This document shows, piece by piece, positions 1 to 8,809 of a DNA stretch of 33,858 nt. A program made the translations under genes and the position numbers. Location: assembly GCA_019421385.1 (NCBI GenBank), contig JAHZFK010000005.1, positions 1-33,858 of the forward strand. The letters are read 5' to 3'. The stretch is from Clostridiales bacterium. Its GTDB lineage: Bacteria; Bacillota; Clostridia; Oscillospirales; Butyricicoccaceae. The notes beneath the pieces were generated by a model that had not been told where the DNA came from, did not search any database, and was given only the letters and a program-made list of their open reading frames with translations. Each line of letters begins with the position of its first letter. The stretch's first letter is position 1.

Positions 1-32
1 TCTATTGAGCCTAATTTTTTCGGCTTAGTTTT

Positions 33-566
33 TCATAGATCACTTGACACTACCTTCAGCGGCAGCAAAATGCCGCAGACCGACTCATAAACCGCATCCG
101 CCCGCGCGGCAAGATCGCGATTCAGCGCCGCAAGAAAGCGGATATACCGCGCGGTTTCGGGCGGGTAGTCAACGCCGTCGGAAAAGATTTCATCGGTCAC
201 CATGACCAGCGTTTCGCAGCAGTCTTGCAGATGCGCAATGCCTGCAAGGATGCTGCCGAACGCCGCGTCGCCCGCGCCATCGGGCGCGAACATCTCATTT
301 GCCAGCAGATTGCCCAAATCCTCGAGCAGAATGCCGTCATAGCGGCGGGGCAGCGCCAATCCTGCCAGATTCAGCGGACGCTCGACCGTCTCAAAGCCCT
401 TGCCCTGCCGCAGCGCGCGGTGCCGCGCGATGCGTGCCTGCGCCGCCGCGCCAAAGGGCTGCATGGTCGCCAGATACAGCCGGGAGGACGGTGCAGCTTC
501 ACACACCAGACGCTCCGCGTGCGCGGATTTTCCGCTTGCCGCGCCGCCGGTCACCACAATCAACAT
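33..566 (-). CDS. cobU: Adenosylcobinamide kinase / adenosylcobinamide-phosphate guanylyltransferase
   Basis: Phosphorylates adenosylcobinamide and then activates it with GMP for attachment of the lower ligand. The 177-residue protein has the usual CobU length. Its P-loop GGAASGKS is at residues 7-14, and the RHRALR segment (His49) matches the histidine that carries GMP in this family. The start at 566 is chosen because GGGAGG lies just upstream and the P-loop sits at the very N-terminus; the frame stays open further upstream but reads unlike any CobU. It is the last gene of the operon, 22 bp after cobT. A weak AGCC/GGCT hairpin follows the stop, but the window edge prevents calling a terminator. 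The family assignment is firm; which of the two activities dominates cannot be seen. Confidence 0.93.
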   Translation of the reverse strand: MLIVVTGGAASGKSAHAERLVCEAAPSSRLYLATMQPFGAAAQARIARHRALRQGKGFETVERPLNLAGLALPRRYDGILLEDLGNLLANEMFAPDGAGDAAFGSILAGIAHLQDCCETLVMVTDEIFSDGVDYPPETARYIRFLAALNRDLAARADAVYESVCGILLPLKVVSSDL

Positions 567-588
567 GTTCGTCCTCCCTTGTACATTG

Positions 589-1647
589 TTATTGCAGCGG
601 CTGATACGCTTCGACCCCCGCTTCGGCAAAACTGGGCATACCGTCATAAGCCGCAAACACCAAGTCAAGCAGGCTGACCGCCGCGACCGCGCCTGTGCCC
701 TCGCCCAGCCGCATACCCGCTGTAATGAACGGAAATAACTCCAGCTCACGCAGCAGCAGCGCGCCCGCGGGTTCCTCCGAGCGGTGTCCTGCCAGCAGAT
801 AGCTGCGCACCGCCGGACACAGCCGTACCGCAACCAATGCCGCCGCGCAGGAAATCACGCCATCCAGCACCACGGGCAAGCCGCAGGCCGCCGCACCGAG
901 GTAGAATCCAGTCAGCCCCGCGATATCCAGCCCGCCGACCTTGTGCAGTACGTCGAGCGGGTCGTTCGGGTCGGGTCGATGCAGTGCCAGTGCGGTTTGA
1001 ATCGCGCGCACCTTGCGTTCCAGCCCTGCCGAGGACAACCCCGCGCCGCGTCCGGTCACAGTCTCCACGTCCGCATCGGTCAGCGCGGCGGTAACCGCTG
1101 CGCTGGTGGTCGTGTTGCCGATGCCCATTTCACCGCCGCAAAGCAGGTCGTACCCCTGCGCTGCGCACCATTCGGCAAGCGCGATGCCGACTTCGACCGC
1201 GCGCACGGCCTCTTCCCGCGTCATGGCGGGTTCCTGCGTCATATCCGCCGTGCCGTACCGGATTTTGCGGTGCAAAATCCTTTCGCCCTGCACATCACGC
1301 GCCACACCGATATCGACCGGAAAGCTGTCCATGCCGATATGCCGCGCCATCAGGCAAACCGCCGACTGGCCGCGCCCCATGTTTTCGGTCACGGTCGCGG
1401 TGACCTCCTGCCCGCACTGGGTCACGCCCTGCGCGACCACGCCGTTATCCGCGCAGAACATCACGACCGCGCGCTTGGCAATCGACGGACGTACCGTGCG
1501 CCGGATGGCGGCAATCTCCGCCACCGCGTCCTGCAACAGCCCCAGACTGCCAAGCGGCATGGCAATATCCGAAAATCGTTTGTTGGCGGCGGCACGGCTC
1601 TGTTCACACGGCGGGCGCACCGCCGAGATCGCCTGTTCCAGTGTCAT
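589..1647 (-). CDS. cobT: Nicotinate-nucleotide--dimethylbenzimidazole phosphoribosyltransferase
   Basis: Makes the alpha-ribotide of the lower ligand (DMB or another base) from nicotinate mononucleotide in nucleotide-loop assembly. The 352 residues match the CobT family length. The C-terminal GMRLGEGTGA motif carries the conserved catalytic glutamate (Glu316). The glycine-rich GGEMGIGNTTT segment that binds the nucleotide is also present. The start has a GGAGGG site 7 nt upstream and overlaps the end of cbiA by 4 bp (ATGA), so translation is probably coupled. No bza or bluB genes for making DMB are in the window, so the base used cannot be told. Confidence 0.96.
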   Translation of the reverse strand: MTLEQAISAVRPPCEQSRAAANKRFSDIAMPLGSLGLLQDAVAEIAAIRRTVRPSIAKRAVVMFCADNGVVAQGVTQCGQEVTATVTENMGRGQSAVCLMARHIGMDSFPVDIGVARDVQGERILHRKIRYGTADMTQEPAMTREEAVRAVEVGIALAEWCAAQGYDLLCGGEMGIGNTTTSAAVTAALTDADVETVTGRGAGLSSAGLERKVRAIQTALALHRPDPNDPLDVLHKVGGLDIAGLTGFYLGAAACGLPVVLDGVISCAAALVAVRLCPAVRSYLLAGHRSEEPAGALLLRELELFPFITAGMRLGEGTGAVAAVSLLDLVFAAYDGMPSFAEAGVEAYQPLQ

Positions 1648-2993
1648 GTTCCATCCCTCCTATGCACGCACGCGCGCACAAACCCCGCTGCAAAGTCCGG
1701 GTTTGCCCGGAAATACAGATGTGGAAAGCCCGCATACAGCGTTTTTGTCGCATGAACGCACGCCCACGCGCGGCCATTGGGTTTGACCGCGTCAAAATCC
1801 GTGCCTTCGTCGCCCGACACTGCGTAGTGAAACACATGCGCGCGGGTCTGCTCCCCTGCGCGGCACAACAGGTTATCCCGCCGCGCGGTCAACGTCACAT
1901 AGCCGAACGGCTGAAGCTTGCTCGTCAAATGCGCATCCACGTCGAATACGCCCGCCATCTCCGCGCCGTCCAGCGTGCGGTGCAGATACAGAAAGCCGCC
2001 GCACTCCGCAACCGTCGGCAGACCGCCCAGCACCGCCGCGCGGATGCTGTCCCGCATGGTGCGGTTTGCCGCCAGACACGCCGTGTACAGCTCGGGGTAG
2101 CCGCCGCCGAGATATAAGCCGTCAATGCCTTCGGGCAGTCTTTCGTCCTCGAGCGGCGAAAACGGCACGACTTCTGCGCCGAACGCACGCAGCACTTCAA
2201 AGTTATCCGCGTAGTAAAAGCAAAACGCCTTGTCCTGCGCGACCGCGATGCGCACCGGTTTGTCTGTCACCGGCGCAAGCGGCGCAGTTTTATCCGCAAG
2301 CGGCGGCGCGGTGCGCGCAAGCGACAGCAGACCGTCCAGATCAAGCCCCGTTTCTGCCGCATCCGCCAGCCGGTCGAGCTTGTCCTGCAAGCCGCCAATC
2401 TCCGCGGCGGTCACAAGACCGAGGTGCCTGTCGGGGATCTCTGCGTCCGGCACGGGCGGCAGAAAACCGAACACCGGCAGACCAGCTTTTTCCGCAATCG
2501 CGCGGTAAAACGGATACATCCCTGCCGACGCGCCGTTCAAAATCACACCCGCAAGCGTATTCGGTGCAAAATCCCGAAAGCCCTTGATCTCTGCCGCAAG
2601 CGACAGAGACTGTCCGCGCGGACGCACGATGAGCACGGCAGGCGTATCGGTCGCACGCGCGACATGCGCCGCCGAAGCGGTGTCGGTCGTGCCGGATACG
2701 CCATCGTAAAAGCCCATCACGCCCTCGATGATGCCAATGCCGTCCGTCGGAACATGGCGCGCCAGCTGTCCTCGCACCTCGGTTTCGTCCACAAAGAACA
2801 AATCGAGATTGCGGCTCGGCACGCCGAACGCCTCAGTGTGGAACATCGGGTCGATGTAGTCCGGCCCGCATTTGAAGGCCGCAAGCGGCACACCGCGGCG
2901 CTGCAAAGCACGCAGCAGCGCGGTCGTGACCGTGGTTTTGCCGCAGCCCGAACCGGTACCCGCGAGCAGCAGACGAGGTGCGTTATTCTGCAT
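1644..2993 (-). CDS. cbiA: Cobyrinate a,c-diamide synthase
   Basis: ATP- and glutamine-dependent amidation of the a and c side chains of (cobalt) cobyrinate, which completes the early corrin part of the pathway. The 449 residues contain an N-terminal dethiobiotin-synthetase-like ATPase domain with P-loop GTGSGCGKTT (12-21). A C-terminal class I glutaminase domain follows, with the nucleophile Cys331 in VAECGGF and the late His425 in FPHLYF, as in CbiA. The start has GGAGGGGG about 6 nt upstream. The gene overlaps cbiET by 11 bp at its 5' end and cobT by 4 bp at its 3' end. The related cobyric acid synthase CbiP, which amidates the other side chains, is not in the window. Confidence 0.96.
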   Translation of the reverse strand: MQNNAPRLLLAGTGSGCGKTTVTTALLRALQRRGVPLAAFKCGPDYIDPMFHTEAFGVPSRNLDLFFVDETEVRGQLARHVPTDGIGIIEGVMGFYDGVSGTTDTASAAHVARATDTPAVLIVRPRGQSLSLAAEIKGFRDFAPNTLAGVILNGASAGMYPFYRAIAEKAGLPVFGFLPPVPDAEIPDRHLGLVTAAEIGGLQDKLDRLADAAETGLDLDGLLSLARTAPPLADKTAPLAPVTDKPVRIAVAQDKAFCFYYADNFEVLRAFGAEVVPFSPLEDERLPEGIDGLYLGGGYPELYTACLAANRTMRDSIRAAVLGGLPTVAECGGFLYLHRTLDGAEMAGVFDVDAHLTSKLQPFGYVTLTARRDNLLCRAGEQTRAHVFHYAVSGDEGTDFDAVKPNGRAWACVHATKTLYAGFPHLYFRANPDFAAGFVRACVHRRDGT

Positions 2994-4176
2994 CTTGTCC
3001 CCCTCCCGACAGGATGAATACCGGATTGAGTGCGGTCATCATGGTGTACGGCCCAACGGCTTTGCCGCGCGACGCGGCCAGCTGCGACACCTCAACACCC
3101 GCAAATCCGAGGTCAAGGAGCGCGCGCCGCGTTTCCTCCAGCGTTTCCAGCGCGATCGCGGTCACTACAACGCGCACAGCGGGATTTTTCGTCTTTGCCA
3201 GCTCCAAAATACGCCGCATTTTTCCGCCGCTGCCGCCAACGAACACACAGTCCGGCGCGACCAGCGTCTCCAGCGCTTGGGGGGCGTGCCCCGCAACGAT
3301 CTGCACGTTATACCCGCCCAGCTTGCGGCGGTTTTCGTCCAGCAGCGCCAGCGCGTCCTTGTCCCGCTCGACCGCGTATACCATGCCGTCGCACGCGCGG
3401 CGCGCGAGTTCCAGCGTCATTGCGCCCGTCCCTGCACCAACGTCCCAAACCACGTCGCCCGGCTGCACAGCCAGCCGGCCGCACGCCGTCCAGCGCACTT
3501 CCTCCTTGGTCATGGGTACCTTGGCGCGCGTGAACATGCTGTCACGCAAGGGCGTAGCAGCATTTACTGCGTCCGGATGCTCGACCAGCAGCACCGCCAG
3601 ATCGCCGCAGGGCTGCTCCGACAGTTCCGCCGCCGTGCCGTGCGCGATGCGTTCCTTTTCCATGCCGAGGTTTTCGCCCAGATGGGCGATCAGCCCGCCC
3701 AGACCCGCATCCGCAAGCGTGCGGCACACGGTCTGCGCGTTCTGCGCCCCGCCGGTCAGCACAAACACCTTTTTGTGATAGCTGACCGCGCCGAGAATGC
3801 TGCCCGCGCGCCCGTGCAGGCTGCGCACACATACATCGTCATAGGGAACGCCCACCTTCGCACAGAAATATTGCAGGCTGGACAGGCCGCATATGAGCCG
3901 CACTTCTCCGTGTGGTATCAGCTGCTCCCGCAGCCGCGCCGCCGCGCTGAAAAAGCCCACGTCGCCCGAAACGAGAACCGCAACCGTCTGCCCATTTGCA
4001 TCCACCGCTCGCGCAGCCAGCTCCCCGAACGGACAGACGACCGCTTTCGCGCTCAGCACAGCCAAGCGTGCGGTAGCGAATACCGCGTCGGCTTCATCCA
4101 GCGCGCGGCGCGCCTCACCGGTCAGCGTGTCCAGCGTGCCCATTCCCGCGCCGATGATATAAAATGTGCGAGCCAT
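2983..4176 (-). CDS. cbiET: Fused CbiE-CbiT: cobalt-precorrin-7 C5-methyltransferase and precorrin-6B C15-methyltransferase/decarboxylase
   Basis: Two enzymes in one 397-residue chain (the CobL arrangement). Residues 1 to about 200 are a tetrapyrrole methylase of the CbiE type with GAGMG at the N-terminus and SGDVGFFS at 70-77. Residues from about 210 on are a Rossmann SAM methyltransferase of the CbiT type with VGAGTGAMT at 246-254. Together they methylate C5 and C15 of the ring and remove the C12 acetate carboxyl. The start has AAGGAGGG at good spacing. It lies 20 bp after hemL and overlaps cbiA by 11 bp. Both domains appear complete. Confidence 0.95.
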   Translation of the reverse strand: MARTFYIIGAGMGTLDTLTGEARRALDEADAVFATARLAVLSAKAVVCPFGELAARAVDANGQTVAVLVSGDVGFFSAAARLREQLIPHGEVRLICGLSSLQYFCAKVGVPYDDVCVRSLHGRAGSILGAVSYHKKVFVLTGGAQNAQTVCRTLADAGLGGLIAHLGENLGMEKERIAHGTAAELSEQPCGDLAVLLVEHPDAVNAATPLRDSMFTRAKVPMTKEEVRWTACGRLAVQPGDVVWDVGAGTGAMTLELARRACDGMVYAVERDKDALALLDENRRKLGGYNVQIVAGHAPQALETLVAPDCVFVGGSGGKMRRILELAKTKNPAVRVVVTAIALETLEETRRALLDLGFAGVEVSQLAASRGKAVGPYTMMTALNPVFILSGGGQDAE

Positions 4177-4196
4177 GACCGCCCTCCTTTTGGTAT

Positions 4197-5477
4197 TTAC
4201 AGTGCCGCGAGGCTCTCGTCTGCCGCCTGCACGGTGAACGCCAAGTCCTTCTGTGTGTGTGCGGAAGAGATAAACATCGCCTCAAACTGGCTGGGCGCCA
4301 GATAGACCCCGCGTAATAACATTTCATTAAAATACTTTGCGTATTTTTTCGTATCGCTGGTCTTAGCCGCCGCGAAGCAGTCCACCGGCGCATCCGTAAA
4401 GTACGGACACAGCAGCGACCCGACCTGATTGACCTGCAATTTGACGCCGTGCTTGTCCGCGCTTGCACGCAGATGGTTGGCAATATACTGCGCCGAAGTC
4501 TCCATGACGGTGTAAATCTCCGGGTGGTCGGTTAGGATTTGCAGCTGCGCCAGTCCCGCCGCCATGGCAACCGGGTTGCCCGACAGCGTACCCGCCTGAT
4601 ACACCGGCCCGCACGGCGCGACCTGCTCCATAAGCGCGCGGCTGCCCGCATACGCGCCGACCGGCATACCGCCGCCAATGATCTTGCCGAAGGTGACCAG
4701 ATCGGCGCGCACGCCGAAATATTCCTGCGCGCCACCCGCCGCCAGACGGAAGCCCGTAATAACCTCGTCGAAAATCAGCAACGCGCCGTGCTTGTCGCAC
4801 AAATCGCGTAACCCCTGCAAAAAGCCGTCCTTTGGCGGCACAACGCCCATATTCGCCGCAACCGGCTCAACAATGATCGCCGCCACTTCGCCCAAATTTG
4901 CATCCAGCAGGCGCTCGACCGAGGCGAGGTCGTTGTACTGCGCCATCAGCGTATCGCGCGCCGCACCCTTTGTCACACCCTTGGAATCCGGTTCGCCCTG
5001 CGTCAGCGCGCCGCTGCCCGCGCCAACCAACATGGCATCCGAATGGCCGTGATAACAGCCCTCAAACTTGATGATCTTGTCGCGGCCGGTCGCGCCGCGC
5101 GCCAACCGCAGCGCGCTCATGACCGCCTCGGTGCCCGAGTTGACCATGCGCACCATCTCAATGTTCGGCACCATAGCGATCATCTTTTCCGCCATCTCGA
5201 CCTCGAGTGCGGTCGGCGCGCCGAAGGACAGGCCGTTTACCATGCGGTCATAGACCGCTTTGAGAATATCCGGATGGCTGTGTCCCAGCACCATCGGCCC
5301 CCACGAGCCGATATAGTCGATATACTCCAGCCCGTCCTCGTCGAGGATATGGCTGCCCAACCCTTTCACGATAAAGCGCGGGCTGCCGCCCACTGCGCGA
5401 AATGCACGCACCGGAGAGTTCACGCCGCCCGGCAGCACCTTTTTGGCGCGCTCGAACAGTTCTTCCGATCTGCTCAT
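4197..5477 (-). CDS. hemL: Glutamate-1-semialdehyde 2,1-aminomutase
   Basis: PLP enzyme that turns glutamate-1-semialdehyde into 5-aminolevulinate, the second step of the C5 route that starts with HemA. The 426 residues match the family length. The PLP lysine is Lys265 in the TFGKIIGGGMPVGAYAG signature, and NSGTEA and FDEVITGFR motifs are present. The start codon shares one base with the hemB stop, and AAAGGGG lies upstream. Its position among corrin genes indicates that the aminolevulinate made here is mainly for cobalamin and siroheme. Confidence 0.97.
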   Translation of the reverse strand: MSRSEELFERAKKVLPGGVNSPVRAFRAVGGSPRFIVKGLGSHILDEDGLEYIDYIGSWGPMVLGHSHPDILKAVYDRMVNGLSFGAPTALEVEMAEKMIAMVPNIEMVRMVNSGTEAVMSALRLARGATGRDKIIKFEGCYHGHSDAMLVGAGSGALTQGEPDSKGVTKGAARDTLMAQYNDLASVERLLDANLGEVAAIIVEPVAANMGVVPPKDGFLQGLRDLCDKHGALLIFDEVITGFRLAAGGAQEYFGVRADLVTFGKIIGGGMPVGAYAGSRALMEQVAPCGPVYQAGTLSGNPVAMAAGLAQLQILTDHPEIYTVMETSAQYIANHLRASADKHGVKLQVNQVGSLLCPYFTDAPVDCFAAAKTSDTKKYAKYFNEMLLRGVYLAPSQFEAMFISSAHTQKDLAFTVQAADESLAAL

Positions 5478-6463
5478 CAGCCGATGTCCCCTTTCCGAAT
5501 CGCATCTGCAAGCTCACAGGCGTAGTAAGTAATCAGAATATCCGCGCCCGCACGGAAAATCGACACTGCGCTCTCGCACATCACGCCGTATTCGTCGATC
5601 AGACCCGCTTTTGCCGCCGCCTTGACCATCGCATATTCGCCCGAAACGGCATATGCCGCCACCGGCAGATCGAACCGCTGCTTGCACTGATACACCAGAT
5701 CGAGATACGCCAGCGCAGGCTTGATCATCAGGATATCCGCGCCCTCAGCCACATCAAGCGCGCACTCGCGCATCGCCTCGCGGCCGTTGTGCGGGTCCAT
5801 CTGATAAGAGCGGCGGTCACCGAAGGACGGGGCAGAACCCGCCGCATCGCGGAACGGGCCGTAAAACGTGGAAGCGTATTTCGCGGCATAGGACATGATC
5901 GGCACATTCGTAAAACCGTTCTGGTCGAGCGCACCGCGGATGGCAGCCACACGGCCGTCCATCATGTCGCTCGGCGCGACCATATCCGCACCCGCCTGCG
6001 CGTGGCTGACCGCGATCTCTGCCAACCGCACGAGCGTCTGGTCGTTATCAACATCACAGCCGCACAGAATGCCGCAATGGCCGTGGCTGGTGTATTCGCA
6101 CATGCACACATCGGTGATGACATACATCTCCGGGGCAAGCTCCTTGATCTTGCGGATGCCCTGCTGCACGATGCCGTCCTGCGCCCATGCACCCGAGCCA
6201 ATCTCATCCTTGTCCTTCGGCAGACCGAACAGGATCACGCGGCTCACGCCATGCGCACGGGCGCGCTCGACCATGCGGTACAGCTGATCAGGCGAGTAGT
6301 GGTACTGTCCGGGCAGCGAGGGAATCTCCTCATAAATCCCCTCTCCCTCGGCAACAAAAATCGGCCAAATCAGGCTTTCGGGCGAAATGCGCGTCTCGCG
6401 CACCATGCGGCGCAGGCTGTCTGACGTACGCAAGCGGCGCGGACGGATGGTATCATTGAACAT
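5477..6463 (-). CDS. hemB: Porphobilinogen synthase (delta-aminolevulinate dehydratase)
   Basis: Condenses two aminolevulinates to porphobilinogen. The 328 residues match the family length. Lys195 (SYAAKYAS) and Lys248 (MIKPALAYLD) are the two Schiff-base lysines. Cys120, Cys122 and Cys130 form the zinc-type active-site cluster, so this is a zinc rather than an aspartate-rich magnesium version. The start has GAGGAGG about 7 nt upstream. The gene overlaps cobA/hemD by 11 bp at its 5' end. Confidence 0.97.
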   Translation of the reverse strand: MFNDTIRPRRLRTSDSLRRMVRETRISPESLIWPIFVAEGEGIYEEIPSLPGQYHYSPDQLYRMVERARAHGVSRVILFGLPKDKDEIGSGAWAQDGIVQQGIRKIKELAPEMYVITDVCMCEYTSHGHCGILCGCDVDNDQTLVRLAEIAVSHAQAGADMVAPSDMMDGRVAAIRGALDQNGFTNVPIMSYAAKYASTFYGPFRDAAGSAPSFGDRRSYQMDPHNGREAMRECALDVAEGADILMIKPALAYLDLVYQCKQRFDLPVAAYAVSGEYAMVKAAAKAGLIDEYGVMCESAVSIFRAGADILITYYACELADAIRKGDIG

Positions 6464-7949
6464 TATCTATCTCCTCCTCGATACAAGTAACCAGATCGTC
6501 TATTGTGGCATTTTTTGCGATTTTTATATTGTTATAGTACCGCTTTGCGGCACTGGCGGTTTGTTCACCGATACAGAACGCCGTAAAACCGGTGCTGTCC
6601 GCGCCGGCGGCCTCGGCAAAGCCCTCGACTGTGGACACGCTGGTGAACGTCACCGCGTCGATTTTACCGTCCGCCAGCAGACCGCGCAACACATCCGCCT
6701 TATCGCAGCGGTGCACGGTGTCATAAAGCGGCACATCGGTCACACGGATGCCCGCGCGGGCGAGCTTTTCGGGTAAAATCTGCCCGCCCTGCATAGCGCG
6801 CAGCAGCAGCACCGAACCGCCCTGCGGCATCGCTTCAATCAGCGCGTCCGCAAGATGCTCCCCGTCATACTGCGCAGGGACAAGATCGGCGGTCAGGCCG
6901 TAAGCGAAGAGCGCCGCCGCCGTACCCTTGCCGATCGCGGCAATTTTCATCCCGTACAGCGCGCGCAGGTCGCGGCCAAGCCCCCCCAGCGCGTGCACCG
7001 CCGCGGGCACGCCCGCCGGACTGGTGAACACCGCCCAGTCGTGCGGCTGCTGCAAGGCGTCCGCCAGCGGCTGCGTGTCCTCGCGTTCTACTGTCTCAAT
7101 GCACGGCGCTTCGATCACGTTCGCGCCGCGTGCGCGAAGCTTATCGGCCAATGTACCCGCCCGCGCTTTCGGACGGGTCACGACGATGGTTTTTCCGTGC
7201 AGCGGCAGCGGTGTAAACCAGTCGAGTGTGCCGCTTAAGCTGCACACCCGCCCAACGATAATCAGCGCCGGGCTTTGCAGTCCCTTTGCGCGCACATGGG
7301 CGGCAAGCTGCGATAAAACGGACACCACCTTGCGCTGCGTGCCGCGCGCGCCGTTTTCAATGACGGCGGCGGGCATGTCGGGCTGCATACCCGCGCGCAA
7401 CAGGCCATCCGTCACCTGCTCCAAAGCGGTCAACCCCATCAGGAACACCAGCGTGCCGTTCAATCGAACAAGACTGTCAAAGTCGATTTTAAGTTCCTTA
7501 CCCGCACGCGCGTGCGCCGTGATGATGTGGACCGACGAGGTGAAATCCCGATGCGTCACCGGAATGCCCGCGAACGCGGGCGCGGCCAGTGCGCTCGTCA
7601 CGCCCGGAATGACCCGAAACGGCACGCCGTTTTGCAGCAAATGCTCGCACTCTTCACCGCCGCGACCGAACAGGAAGCAGTCCCCGCCCTTGAGACGCAC
7701 GACATTCTTTCCCGCGCGCGCCAGCCGCACCAATATTTCGTTGATCTCCGGCTGCGGCACGGGATGGTGATTGTTCTCCTTGCCGACCGATATTTTTTCC
7801 GCGTGCGGCGGGATAAGGTCGAGAATATCCTCGCCCACCAGCCGGTCATACACCACCGCGTCCGCCTGCGCAAGCGCCCGCGCGCCCGCCGTTGTCAGCA
7901 GTCCCTTATCACCCGGCCCTGCGCCGACCAGCGTTACCGTTCCTGTCAT
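6453..7949 (-). CDS. cobA/hemD: Fused uroporphyrinogen-III C-methyltransferase and uroporphyrinogen-III synthase
   Basis: A 498-residue fusion common in Clostridia. Residues 1 to about 245 are SUMT (CobA), with GAGPGD at 9-14, RLKGGDCFLFGRGGEE, and the PGVTSALAAPAFAGIPVTHR stretch; this half adds methyls at C2 and C7 to give precorrin-2. From about residue 253 (GKTIVVTRP) comes HemD, which closes and inverts ring D. One chain therefore makes uroporphyrinogen III from hydroxymethylbilane and diverts it to precorrin-2. The start has GGAGG at good spacing and overlaps hemC by 4 bp. Confidence 0.96.
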   Translation of the reverse strand: MTGTVTLVGAGPGDKGLLTTAGARALAQADAVVYDRLVGEDILDLIPPHAEKISVGKENNHHPVPQPEINEILVRLARAGKNVVRLKGGDCFLFGRGGEECEHLLQNGVPFRVIPGVTSALAAPAFAGIPVTHRDFTSSVHIITAHARAGKELKIDFDSLVRLNGTLVFLMGLTALEQVTDGLLRAGMQPDMPAAVIENGARGTQRKVVSVLSQLAAHVRAKGLQSPALIIVGRVCSLSGTLDWFTPLPLHGKTIVVTRPKARAGTLADKLRARGANVIEAPCIETVEREDTQPLADALQQPHDWAVFTSPAGVPAAVHALGGLGRDLRALYGMKIAAIGKGTAAALFAYGLTADLVPAQYDGEHLADALIEAMPQGGSVLLLRAMQGGQILPEKLARAGIRVTDVPLYDTVHRCDKADVLRGLLADGKIDAVTFTSVSTVEGFAEAAGADSTGFTAFCIGEQTASAAKRYYNNIKIAKNATIDDLVTCIEEEIDNVQ

Positions 7950-8809
7950 ATGTTTTCCTCCGCCTGATGCTTCAGTTGCAGCGCAAGTGTGCGGCCGAGC
8001 GACACGGCTTCTGCCCGCCGTCCGGTCACCGCACCGCGCGCCATGTGCGTTTCATCCGCAGACACATACAGTCCGCGCAGGTGCAGCGTATCGTCCTGCA
8101 CCTCGGCATACGCCGCGACCGGTGCAAAGCACCCGCCGCCGAGTGCTTGGACAAACGCCCGCTCGGCCGCCGCGCAGTCGCGCGCGTCCGCGTCATCGAC
8201 CAGCTGCACTTTATCTTCCCATTCTCCCGCGCGGCCCTGCACCGCCAGAATACCTTGTCCCGCTGCCGGGATGATCTCGTCCGGCGAAAAATACCGGCTG
8301 ATGCGGCGCTCCAGCCCCAGCCGCTTAAGGCCTGCCGCCGCCAGCACCAGCGCGCCATACGCGCCGCTCTCGAGTTTGTTCAGCCGCGTCTGCACGTTGC
8401 CGCGCACGGGCTGTACGTCGATATCGGGGAACAGCACTTTGAGCTGCACCCGCCGCCGGGCGGATGCGCAGCCAATGGGCTTGGTTTTGTCCCACACGCC
8501 GCTCTCCGGCAGCACCAGTGCGTCCCTTGCATCCGCGCGGCGCGTGAACGCGACCAGCGGCAAGCCGTCGGGCTGCTCCATCGGCACGTCTTTTAAGCTG
8601 TGCACGGTGAGGTCAACCCGACCATCGGCCAGCGCATGATCCAGTTCCTTGACGAACAAACCCTTGCCGCCGACCTTGTCGAGCGTTTTATCCAGCACCA
8701 TGTCGCCCGTGGTTTTCATCGTGATTAGTTCACAGTCGCCCAGCGCGCGGCAGACCTCTTCGGCCTGCACGACCGCCAGACGGCTGTCCCTGCTGCCCAC
8801 TCGAATCAT
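7946..8809 (-). CDS. hemC: Hydroxymethylbilane synthase (porphobilinogen deaminase)
   Basis: Polymerises four porphobilinogens into hydroxymethylbilane. The 287 residues are slightly short of the usual 300-315. The cofactor-attachment cysteine is Cys227 in LGGGCFAPV, and the HSLKDVP segment carries the catalytic aspartate (Asp74). The N-terminal VGSRDSRLAVVQA motif shows that the start is right, and GGAGGG lies 6 nt upstream. The gene overlaps cbiJ/met8 by 4 bp and cobA/hemD by 4 bp. Confidence 0.96.
   Translation of the reverse strand: MIRVGSRDSRLAVVQAEEVCRALGDCELITMKTTGDMVLDKTLDKVGGKGLFVKELDHALADGRVDLTVHSLKDVPMEQPDGLPLVAFTRRADARDALVLPESGVWDKTKPIGCASARRRVQLKVLFPDIDVQPVRGNVQTRLNKLESGAYGALVLAAAGLKRLGLERRISRYFSPDEIIPAAGQGILAVQGRAGEWEDKVQLVDDADARDCAAAERAFVQALGGGCFAPVAAYAEVQDDTLHLRGLYVSADETHMARGAVTGRRAEAVSLGRTLALQLKHQAEENI

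Noticed and set aside
8..32. Possible terminator after cobU (AGCC/GGCT with an A-rich loop)
   Set aside because: The stem is only four pairs, no T-run follows on the minus strand, and the sequence is cut by the window edge.
2872..4305. Long plus-strand open frames opposite cbiA, cbiET and other operon genes
   Set aside because: They are low-complexity Arg/Ala/His translations without family motifs, and are found opposite almost every GC-rich gene here. The minus-strand genes explain the region fully.
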